A DNA stretch of 64,000 nt from Theropithecus gelada (taxonomy: Eukaryota > Chordata > Mammalia > Primates > Cercopithecidae). Both the position numbers and the translations under genes were made by a program. How positions within the stretch are numbered: position 1 is the first letter of the stretch; each line of letters starts with the position of its first letter. Shown one piece after another: positions 11,217 to 22,771 of this stretch. The stretch covers positions 76,258,386-76,322,385 of the forward strand of contig NC_037681.1 of NCBI RefSeq assembly GCF_003255815.1, in the 5' to 3' direction. The notes beneath the pieces are model-generated. The model ran no database searches. It was not told the DNA's origin and saw nothing but the letters and a program-made list of their open reading frames with translations.

Positions 11217-11222
11217 TTTATT
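11217..11222 (-). terminator. PPP4R3B: PPP4R3B alternative polyadenylation signal (candidate)
   Basis: AATAAA on the minus strand in unique sequence. Use here would give a 3' UTR of about 1.6 kb and leave out both UTR Alus. Confidence 0.4.
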
Positions 11223-12680
11223 GCCTTTTAAAAGATACTGTAAAATTGACATATCTCAAAATGGAGTTAATTTATATTTACAACAAACCAAACACAAACA
11301 TCAATTATGGAATTACAGGGTCACATTTTAATTCCTGAATTTTACAGTTTAGCATTAATATCACCACATGTATACAAATGGTGTAAAACAAGTACAGTGG
11401 TATTTTTAATACAAAATAAACATCTGTTTTATGGAAAAACTATACTTCATATCTACACAGACAGCTCATCTTTTCCAAACAATAGCCAAAATTAAAATTA
11501 ACTACAAAATCTCCAAAACAGGGGAAACTGCTTCAGATTAAACTATTCCAGGAAAAATGGACCCATAACACATTACAAGGGTGATCTAAAGATTGTGGCT
11601 GGAATTACTATTAAAATTTTTTTTTTCCCAATGCATTAAATTGTATTTTGGGGACATTTTTCTCACTTCGGCATGATCTCAGATCATAGATGAGCAAACT
11701 AACATTAAAATATGTACAGTTAACTTGTTGCACTAAAAATAAAACGTAACTGTTTGCCTCAATTTAATTTTAAAATTCACTTACGTACATGGAATGTGCT
11801 TTTACTCTTCTTAAAAAAGCAGCTTTCATATCACACCCTTGTTTACAGAAAAGCTACATGTGCTGCATGCTGACTTTCACAAGTCGCTTCTTGGATCAAA
11901 ATGGCTTCTAGATACTAAATGCCACTTAATTCAGCACTATTCTTTGTTGGTCTGTATAAGTAATACTTTAAAACTTGCAGCTCTGGAAAGAGAGAGAACT
12001 TTACTAACAAAGCAAAAAGTGATTTCAAAGTATCTTCCACAAAAGATTGTACTGGTAGGTGGTTGAAAACATTCTGTTCTATCCACTTTCAAATTTCTAG
12101 AGAAAATCATTTTGGAATACTACTGTACTGATTCTTGGCCTTCATTGTCTCTAAAAGTGCTGATTTTAACATTATCTTAAAACTGTCCAGTTTGAATTGA
12201 GCTTGTTTTCATCAATATACATATTGAAAATTCCTGGTGTAGAAAATTCAACATGTGCTGAATATGGGGTGTACTTCCCTTCAACTACCTAAAAGGCTGA
12301 ACTTTTGTTAAATCTTAAATAAATGGTCCCAACAGCTTAACTTCATTTTTTTAATGATAGTTGAATGTGTTTTCCATAAAAATTTCTTTTAAAAAGAGGC
12401 AACTGATTAAAACAACAACATGGCCAGCACCATTATACAAGTAATGTTATTGAGTTTACAACTGAAGTTCTATAAAATTGTTTTTAGATCAATACCCCGA
12501 GGAGCAACCCTGCATTATTATATCAACCTTTTCCCCTCCCCTAAACCATCCCAAAACCTGTGACTTTTCCTTGCTGAGAATCTGTCTCCCAGGTTCTGGT
12601 TACTAACGTTTGTTTTGACAGCCTAAAAGGCAAACCCCTTAATTACTAGCAAGCAATGAAGTTCCTGGGAAGCCTGTTTT

Positions 12681-12686
12681 TTTATT
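12681..12686 (-). terminator. PPP4R3B: PPP4R3B proximal polyadenylation signal (candidate)
   Basis: AATAAA on the minus strand followed by an A run. Use would leave a short UTR of about 180 nt. Confidence 0.35.
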
Positions 12687-12842
12687 AGAACTAAACTCCC
12701 TTAGCTGATATATTGAGTGTCTTTTGCTACTCCTTGTATATTTTCTAAGTTCAATTGAGAAAGCTTTCTGATTCGGATTTACAGCTCATTGAACAGTTGC
12801 AGCATTTTAAGACCATATGTTGAGGGTCTCCTAATAAATATT

Positions 12843-12938
12843 TTATGAGCCAAGACGAGGTCTTTTCCTGGGGGATGTTTCTTCTTCTTCATCTTCCTCT
12901 TCATCATCTGGATAATCCACTAAGCCAACCAAACTTCC
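12843..12938 (-). CDS. PPP4R3B: PPP4R3B last coding exon: acidic run, basic tail and stop
   Basis: Acceptor AG is at 12940-12939 after 'cttcaat'. The 31 codons read GSLVGLVDYPDD, then an almost unbroken E/D run (EEEDEEEE), TSPRKRPRLGS and TAA (12845-12843). The acidic run followed by RKRPRL is a typical nuclear localisation arrangement, and TSP is a minimal proline-directed phosphorylation site. Phase 0 entry. The exon is separated from the previous one by a 9.2-kb intron. Confidence 0.96.
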   Translation of the reverse strand, partial: GSLVGLVDYPDDEEEDEEEETSPRKRPRLGS

Positions 12939-15335
12939 CTATTGAAGAATTTAAAAATTTTTCTTTAAACATATATAACAAAAAAGAGTTTTTAGTACAA
13001 ATCCAATCACTTGTAAAGATATCAGAAATCATTTTTCTAAATCATATCAGAAATTAACACATTTGAATTTGATAAAGGAACTGCTTGAAATTACGAACAT
13101 CTGAGTACTAATTGGTAGCACTTGCAGTAACCCTTAACTTTTCTATCTGGTTCTTGGATTATTAATGATACTTCAAAACTCAATTCTGCAAAATTTTACT
13201 GTGGGAAAATGCCTACTTTTCCAAATAGGGATAACAATGATAACATTTGGAAGCTGGAAAGGACATTGGAGATGCACTAGTGCATTTCTCTAATTTTATT
13301 ACCACAAGAAATCCCTTTGTAGTCTTTGTTCATCTTGTGTATATTTCATCACTAAGTACACATCATTGTTTTCATTGTGCTTTTGAAGTATAGCTTAAAT
13401 GGCTAAAGATAGACACATGAAATGATTCCTATAAAATAATAAGTAAAACATTCAGGGCTAGCTCTCTGACCAAAAGAAAAATAAGCATGAGGTAATTCAT
13501 GGTCTTGGCCTTTGATGACTAACAGACTTCTGTGAAAATCCTAGAAAAACTCTGGGTATTCTCCAGAAAATTATACATCCACAGCGTTTCATTCATTTTG
13601 AGCCAATCCCATGAAAACTTATGTCCTATAGGTTAAGAGGGCTTCTGTAAACACTGTATTTAGTTCAAACCCTTCAGACCTCTAGGAGATAAACAAATAC
13701 AACAGAAGTAACTCATTTTTCATATCTAAAGTACTGAGATACCTGGTTTTACCAGAATGTAACCAAATCACTATAATATTAACCAACCAAAAAAAGGCCC
13801 CTGGGCAGCTAGAAACAGTTATCAGAAAGACTTCTATACCTGTCTGAGAATCTGTTTCTCAACTTAATCACACACACATCTTAAGTCTGGATATGCAAGA
13901 AGCAACATGGCTAAATTGTTAAAAACAGGCTAACTGTAGGTCTGATGTCAAATTCTAATGACAGCACGTTTTATGTAAAAAAACAAACAAACAAAACTTT
14001 GGGGGCGGGCACAGTGGCTTATGCCTGTAATTCCAGCACTTTGGGAGGCTGAGGCAGACAGGTCACCTGAGAGATGATGAGTTCAAAATCAGCCTGGCCA
14101 ACATGGTGAAACCCTATCTCTACTAAAAATAAAACATTAGCCCAGCGTGGTGCCAGGCACCTGTAGTCCCAGCGACTCGGAAGTCTGAGGGATGAGAATC
14201 TCTTGAACCCAGGAGGTGGAGATCACGCCACTGTATTCCAGCCTGGGCAACAGAGCAAGACTCCATCTCAAAAAAAAAAAATAAATAAAACCGCAAACCC
14301 TTGGGCAAGTGGTTTAATATCTCTGCCTCAGTTTGTCTGTAAAATTGGTATAGTAGTATTTAGGCCTCAGTGAACTATTTTGAAAATTAAATTGATGGCC
14401 AGGCACAGTGGCTCATGCCTGTAATCCTAGCATTTTGGGAGGCCAGGGTGAGTGGATCACCTAACGTCACGAGTTCTAGTCCAGCCTGACCAACATGGTG
14501 AAACCCCGTCTCTACTAAAAATACAAAACTGAGCCAGGCGTGGTGGCGCATGCCTGTAATCCCAGCTGCTTCAGAGGCTGAGGCAGGAGACTCGCTTGAA
14601 CCCGGGAGGTGGAGGTTTCAGTGAGCCAAGATGGTGCCACTGTACTCCAGCCTGGGCAATAAGAGCAAGACTCCGTCTCAAAAAAACAACAACAACAATA
14701 AATAAATAAGTTGACTACAAAACATCTAAAGCACTTCAGCACAGTGCTTGGTATGTAGTTAGTGTTCAATAAGTGCTATTAGCTGCTATTACTACTATCA
14801 TTTTTCTATTATTTTGTTTCTAAGCCAAACAAATTGGAAGAGAGGAAAAACAAGAAATAATTCTTGTATAAAAAGGCACCAATCTGATAATCAAAACGAT
14901 GACAGCAAAGTTGCAAAGTTTTAATTATGCTTAGTATTACATATCATAATATATAAACATATGTATTCCAAATGGTTAATACTTGTTTTTGCCCAAGATT
15001 AATAAATTGTCTGAAAAACTCAGTTATACAATTTGAGTTTTACTTATATTATCTCTGCAAACTAACATACATTTAAAACATGTTTACAATAAAAATAATA
15101 AAAATGCAAAATGTGAAATGTTGGAAGTAAAAAGGCCTGAATCTAGAGATGCACTTTGTGAAGCTGATTCCATACTTTTAATATGTATCTAGAAATGTAC
15201 TGTTTTAAAATACCAGATTGAAATTATACTTACTCTTTTACAATCATGTTCATATAAAAAAAGCTTTTGATGTCAGGACATAAAGTTCCATTTCATTGTT
15301 TTAAACCCTTGCATTCCATGGTATGAATATATATA

Positions 15336-15370
<35 letters not shown>

Positions 15371-18300
15371 TTTTTATAGTCTTGCTCTGTCGCCCAGGCT
15401 AGAGTGCAGTTGTGCAATCTCAGTTCTCCAGGGTGCAAGTGATTCTTGTGCCTCAGTCACCCAAGTAGCTTGGACTACATGCACGCACCAACATGCCTAG
15501 CTAACTTTTGTATTTTTAGTAGACACGGGGTTTCACCGTGTCTTTTACCAGACTGGCCTTGAACTCCTGGCCTCAAGTGATCTGCCTGCCTCAGCCTCCC
15601 AAAGTGTTGGGATTACAGGAGTGAGCCACCATGCCCGGCTTCATCATATACTTTAATTCCTGAGTTTCTGGTGGGACATTTGAGTTGTTTTTGCAGGGTA
15701 TTTACGTAAGGAATTTAAAAAGTAAATACCAGCAAAGAAAACAGGAGAAGAGAAAACAGCAGTTTAGAGTTGCCAAAGCATTTCTGGAAAAGAGAAATCA
15801 GAGGCAAGGCAACTCATACAACAGGAAGAAGCCAAGAACTAAGTATTTGCAGATGGATACAGAAACGAGAAACTGGCGTGTCTTAAGAGAACCCCAGAAA
15901 GAAGCTAGGCAGTAAAGGCACCAAAATACTGGGGAAAGCAGGGAAGACAGTTAAATTATAGTGAAACAGACAACTGGGTCATTGATTCTACACCTCTGAC
16001 AGCCAGGAGATTTCTGTTCCTCCACCATCACCAACTATAGGGAATTCTACAGAGAAAATGATTCTATAAAGAATAAACTCTATAGAGAATGTAATGAACT
16101 TTACAGAGCGAAGGACCGTATATTTCATGATTTTAGGCAAAGAAAAGGGCATGGGTAAGGCCAGGCTGAAAATGAAAGAATACATTTAAATTTTGTATAC
16201 TGAGCAGACATGCTACCCTACAATAAGCTTTGCTATGTAGGCTCTCAGAACACTAACAACCACGCTTATACTTACAAGGTGTAAGAGACTAGCTTTGTCT
16301 GTAAAAGTTAGATGGCTTCACAGAAGGGGTATGGGGGGAACTAAAAACAACTAACACCTCCCCAAAAAAGCAGGGCACTACTAAGTCCATACCATAAAGT
16401 CAACTTTTTAAAGTGTGTAATTTTCACACACCATAAACTCACCCTTTTAGAACATATAATTTAGTGGCTTTAGTATATTCACAAGTTATGTAATCACCAC
16501 TAATTCCAGAACATTTCCATCATTTCACCCACCAAAAAAGTCCCCATAAACAGTCCTCATTCCCCCACCACACCCCCCACCACCCAGCTCTTGGCAACCA
16601 CTAACCTACTGTGTTTCCGTGGATTTGCTTATTCTGGACAGTTCATATAAATGGAATCATACAATATGTGGTTTTTTTGTGACTGGTTTACTTCAATTAC
16701 CACAATGTTTTCAAAGTTAATCTATGCTTAGCATATCAGGACTTTATTCCTTTTTATGGCCAAATAATATCCACTGTATGAATATGCCACATTTTGTGTA
16801 TCCATTCATCATAAACTGAGAGACATTTGGGTTATTCCCACTTTTTGGCTATTATGAACAATGCTGCTATTAACATTCATATACAAGTTTTACAGTGGAC
16901 ACGTTTTTAGTTTTCTTAAATATATACCGAGGAAATGAGGTAGTTGGGTCTTATGGTAAGTCTGGGTCATACAGTACACTGACTTTTTAGGGAACCTCCT
17001 GACTATACTCCAAAGCTGCTATACCATTTTATTTATATTTATTTATTTATTTATTTATTTATTATTTATTTATTTATTTTTTGAGACGTGGTCTCACTCT
17101 GTTGCCCAGGCTGGAGTACAGTGATGTGATCTTGGCTCATTGCAACCTCTGCGTGCTGCGCTCAAGTGATCCTCCCACTTCAGCCTCCTGAGGGACCACA
17201 GTCATGTGCCACCATGTCCAGCTAATTTTTGTAGAGACGGGGTTTTGCCATGTTGCCCAGGCTGGTCTCGAGCTCCTGGGTTCATGCGATCCTCCTGCCT
17301 CGGATCTCCGAAAGTGCTGGGATTACAGGCATGAGACTCTGCACCTGGCCTGTTGTGCTATTTTATATTCTCACTAGCAACGGATGTCACAATTTACATT
17401 CTTGCTAACACTTGTTTTTGTGCATCTTTTTTATTATAGCTATCCTAGAAGATGTGAAATGCTATCATATTGTGATTTTGATTTGCATTTCCCTTACTAA
17501 TGATGTTAAACATCTTTCCACGTGCTTACATGGGCCACTTGTGTATCTTCTTTTTAGAAATGTCTATTAAAATCCTTTGCCCATTTTAAAACTGGGTTGT
17601 CACGCTGAGGTGTAAGAGTTCTTTATATATTCTGGATACCAGTTACTTATCAGATATATCATTTACAGATATTTCTTCCCATTTTGCAGATTGTCTTTTC
17701 AATTTATGGTAGTATCCTTTGGAGTACAAAATTTTTAAATTTTGATGGAGTCCAATTTATTATTTTTCTTTTGTCACTTGTGGTATTTGTGTCATATTCT
17801 AAGAAATCATTGCCTAAATCCAAGGTCATAGATATTTATGCCTTTTTTTAAAAAAGAGCTTTAGACTTATAACTTTTACATTTGGATCTTTTCATCCATT
17901 GTGAGAGTTTTGTATATGATGTGAGATAGGCCTCTAACTTCATTCTTCTGCATGTGGATATACAGTTGTAACATTTATTGAAAAGGGTATTCTGGCCAGG
18001 TGCAGTGGCTCACACCTGTAATCCCAGCACTCTGGGAGGCCGAGGCGGACAGATCACGAGGTCAGGAGATCAAGACCATCCTGGCTAACACAGTGAAACC
18101 CCGTCTCTACTAAAAATACAAAAAATTAGCCAGGTGTGGCGGGCGCCTGTAGTCCCAGCTACTCGGGAGGCTGAGGCAGGAGAATGGCGTGAACCGGGAG
18201 GCGGAGCTTGCAGTGAGCCAAGATTTCGCCACTGTACTCCAGCCTGGGCGACAGAGCGAGACTCTGTCTCAAAAAAAAAAAAAAAGGCCGGGCGCGGTGG

Positions 18301-18658
18301 CTCACGCCTGTAATCCCAGCACTTTGGGAGGCCGAGGCGGGCGGATCACAAGGTCAGGAGATCGAGACCACGGTGAAACCTCGTCTCTACTAAAAATACA
18401 AAAAATTAGCCGGGCGCGGTTGTGGGCGCCTGTAGTCCCAGCTACTCGGGAGGCTGAGGCAGGAGAATGGCGGGAACCCGGGAGGCGGAGCTTGCAGTGA
18501 GCTGAGATCCGGCCACTGCACTCCAGCCTGGGCAACAGAGCGAGACTCCGTCTCAAAAAAANNNNNNNNNNNNNNNNNNNNNNNNNNNNNNNNNNNNNNN
18601 NNNNNNNNNNNNNNNNNNNNNNNNNNNNNNNNNNNNNNNNNNNNNNNNNNNNNNNNNN

Positions 18659-18690
<32 letters not shown>

Positions 18691-21600
18691 AAGAACAGAG
18701 TACTCTTTCCCCCATCAAATTGTCTTAGCACTCTTATTAAAATCTGCCTTTTTTTTTTTTTTAATGAAAGGAAATCCTAAGATTACCACTTGAGTAGTTT
18801 CCAATGTGAATGAAAGGATCAAAATAAATGACAACAATAACCTATGAAAAAGCACTTTGGGAGGCCGAGGTCGGTGAATCACTTGAGGCCAGGAATTCCT
18901 GATGAGCCTGGCCAACATGGTGAAACCCCATCTCTACTGAAAATACAAAAATTAGCCATGCATGGTGTCGCACACCTGTAATCCTACAACATAATAAATG
19001 CACATTCTATACAGAAATACACATGTATATGAAACGATGTATGTAAGTGGTCACACACTGCAGCAATGATTGTAACTACAAAAAGCTGGAAACAACTTGA
19101 ATGCCCATCGATAGGGGCTAATTATAAATTAAGGTATATCTACACTTTTGAGTTCTATGCAGGAAATCTCTAATGTCCTGATATGCAGAATTCACCAAGA
19201 TAAATTTGCTACATAAAAAAGTAAGATAACAGGTTTATCTACTGTGAGTCTGTGACAATGTTTATTTTAGTATCCACAAATGGCTTCTCATTCTGATTTT
19301 ATATATTTTTCCTCATAGAAAACATGCAAGTTTTACAGTTATACAACTAAAGAAGTATTTTGTCTTTATGACATTTATATCATAAAAACAAATGTTCTGT
19401 TTAAATTCATTACTAGCTAATGTCTAGCCAGCCTTCAACTATAGCAATTAACACTGTTGGTGAAACTGGCTAAACCAAAGGGGCAACTGGTGATAAAGAA
19501 TCTGCCACCCCTTAGGAATGTGGGCATGCTTTGTTAAGAAGGTTGAGAGCAAATTAAAGCGGTGCTTAACTTCTGTCAACTCCTATCTTGCTTAATTTCA
19601 AAATTCTGTATCTACAGTGATTGAGCAACTGTTTTCCAAGAACATTGTTTTTATCCCCGTCTCTAAAAAGGATGTATAACAGATGTATTCTGTAATCTGC
19701 TGTTAAGTGTCAAGAAGAGTGAAAAAGGTGTTGGTGCTTGCATTTAATTTTGCTCATTCATAAGTAAATTATCTGGAAGGATAATAAAAACTCAGGGAAA
19801 TATCACAGAAAATATAATAGGAAAACAAAATGAACAGGATATAAAAGTAGGATAGAAAAGGTATGCAGTATTGACATATTATTAGAAATAAAAGACATAG
19901 CTAAAAGAGTTCAAAGGTATCTTTGTGGAGGGGAACAGAGGGACTGATTTTTTTCTAATATAAACTTGCCTTTTGGTAATATTTGACTTTTGAAAGTAAG
20001 TGCATGTATTACTTCGATTTGAAAAAAAAAAGAAAAAGAAAAGCTAACATATATTGAGAAGGTGTCAAGCAGTGTTCTCAGCATTTTACATTTGTTAAAT
20101 AATTTAATCATCCCAACAAGCTTATAAAGTAGGTACTATTTTATCCCTTTTTAAAACAAGAAAGTCAGCCAGGCATGCTGGCTAACGCCTGTTAATCCTA
20201 ACACTTTGAGGGGCTGAGCAGGACTGCTTGAGCCCAGCAGTCTGAGACCAGCCTGGGCAACATGGCGAAAACCCATCTCTACCAAAAATACAAAAACTAG
20301 CCAGGCATAGTGGCATGCACCTGCATCCCCAGCTACTCGGGAGGCTGAGATGGGAGGATCAGTTGAGCCCAGGAGGTAGGGGAGGCAGTGAGCTGTGATC
20401 GCACCACTGCACTCCAGGCTGGGTGACAGAGTGAGACTGTCGCAACTACAACCGGGAAGCAGGAAGGCAGGCAGCTTAAGGCCCAGAGAGATTAAATAAC
20501 TTATTCAAGGTGATACAGCTAGAAAGAGGCAGAGTCAACATTTGAACCCAAACAACACAACTCTATGGCAAATACGCTTTTTTGAGACAGGGTCTCACTC
20601 TCTTGCTCAGGCTGGAGTGCAGTGGCAAGATCATGGCTCACTGAAGTCTCCACCTCTCAGGCTCAACCGACTCTCCTGCCTAAGACTCTTGAGTAGCTGG
20701 AACCACAGGTGTGTGCCACCACACCCAGCTAATATTTTAATACTTTTTGTAGAGATGGCGTCTCACCTTGTTGCCCAGACTGGTCTTGGACTCCTGGGCT
20801 CAAGCGATCCTCCTGCCTTGGCCTCCCACAGTCCTAGGATTACAGGTGTAAGCCACTGTGCCCAGCCCAAACATTCTTAATGTAGTGTCACAATATCACT
20901 CTAAATTGTCCTACCATAAAGTTGAAAATTAATTTTAAAATTTTCCAGTTAAAAAACATAAAATATATTTCAAATACAGAATACCATGAAAATGCTATTG
21001 TCAAGAGCCTATCTCACTATACTACTGAATGAAAATTCTTCATTTTTGTAAAATAAACTTAGACTTATATTTTGTGTTCCAAACAAGATGCATTCCTTCA
21101 GCTAGGTGTGCACTACCATGGTGTTTCTGCTTGTCTTTCTATCTTTATACAATAGTTATCCCATATTTATGCCTTTTTATTTTAAGCCACTCCTTTTTGG
21201 GGAAAAAGGATGATTTCATATAACATATGAACAAGAAAAATGTTTCATATAAAATTTAAACTTGTTTATAAAAAAAGGTAACCAAGGGAAATACATTTGT
21301 TATAAGAACAACAGAAAGTCTAATATCCTTAACTAAAGATTCATCAACAATAATATAATCCAATTTGCAGAGAAGAGCAGATTCAAAAGGCTAATATTTA
21401 GCCTTACTACCAATAAAGTATACACAATTGGAAATGAGATATTATATACTGTCTCACCTACCTACCTGGCAAATACTAAAAATAATTATAGCACTGGCAA
21501 AGCTGCAATTGGCCAGGCACACTCATATACAGTTTATAGTAACATCAACTGGCACAGACTTTCTGAAGATGAATGTGACCGTATGTATGAAGATATTCTA

Positions 21601-22733
21601 CTACTCAACTATCCAAGAAAATAATTTAAAATGCAGTAACACTAAGTAGTCAGTGAAATATTAGAATCAACTTAAGTGCTCCAAAATAGAATGGGGGACA
21701 AGGAGGAAGGATGCTTACATTTATTATCATAAGCCTAAATAAAATGAAATTCTCCTTGGGAGGCCGAGGTGGGCAGATCATGAAGTCAAGAGATCGAGAC
21801 CATTCTGGCCAATGTGGTGAAACCCCGTCTCTACTAAAAATACAAAAATTAGCTGGGTGTGGTGGCATGCGCCTATAGTCCCAGCTACTTGGGAGGCTGA
21901 GGCAGGAGAATTGCTTGAACTCAGGAGGCGGAGGTTGCAGTGAGCTGAGATCACTCCACTGCACACCAGCCTGGCAACAGAGTGAGACTCTGTCTCAAAA
22001 AATAAAATAAAATAAAATAAATAAAATAAAATTCTATAACAACAATGTTTTGATAACAAAAATTCTACTGGAATTGTTTTGATTATCCAAATTTTTTTCA
22101 GTAAACATGAAAAAATCTCAGATGGGAAAAGCAAAGTTTGTGTGTAATGCTGTTTCACCTACCTTGGTGGCTGTTACTGACGTAGCCAAGTTTGTGGTTT
22201 TGGAAGAGGATCCATTAGAAGTTGCTGGCGGTGTCTGAGCCACTACAGATTTACTGTTTGTTCCATTAGCAGCACTGGCAGAGTGGGAGAAAGTAAATTT
22301 GAAGCCACCAGGAGATGTCCTTTTGGGAAGGTTTTCCTTGTCTTCACTTTCTTTTGCTAAAGCAAAAGTAAAATTTTGAACGTATATCAATAAATACTGC
22401 TAAGTCAAAACATCTAAAAAGAGCACTAATTTAAAAACTTATAAAACATTGCTGCCTGGGCACGGTGGCTCACGCCTGTAATCCCAACACTTTGGGAGGC
22501 TGAGGCAGGCAGATCACCCGAGGCCGGAGTTCGAGACCAGCCTGACCAACATGGAAAAACCCCGTCTTTACTAAAAATACAAAATTATCTGGGTGTGGTG
22601 GCGTATGTCTATAATCCCAGCTACTTGGGAGGCTGAAGCAGGAGAATCACTTGAACCCGGGAGGCAGAGGTTGTGGTGAGCTGAGATCATGCCATTGCAC
22701 TCCAGCCTGGGCAACAAGAGCAAAACTCTGTCT

Positions 22734-22771
<38 letters not shown>

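Larger units (their letters stand above)
9855..12842 (-). other. PPP4R3B: PPP4R3B 3' untranslated region (inferred)
   Basis: The sequence from the PPP4R3B stop codon (12843) down to an AATAAA at 9871-9876 is mostly unique and AT-rich. It holds only two Alus (10226-10504, 10567-10858), both antisense to the transcript. I infer a 3' UTR of about 3 kb, with the distal cleavage point near 9855. Candidate upstream signals at 11217-11222 and 12681-12686 would give shorter UTRs. The extent is inference from signals and gene spacing, not from transcript data. Confidence 0.6.
16390..18750 (-). mobile_element. Old L1 LINE 3' portion, split by three Alus
   Basis: Minus-strand L1 3' UTR and ORF2 end. 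Examples are 'cttggcaaccactaacctac', 'ggaatcatacaatatgtggt' and 'tgttgccc'-free stretches continuing to 'tatacagttgtaacatttat'. The same L1 resumes after the Alus at 18697-18750 ('gtactctttcccccatcaaa'). It is older and more diverged than the L1 at 1503-4495 (L1MB-like, from memory). Confidence 0.82.

Noticed and set aside
15685..15915. 76-codon K/R/Q-rich plus-strand frame
   Set aside because: The composition follows the purine-rich DNA, nothing resembles a known protein, and it lies antisense in a PPP4R3B intron.
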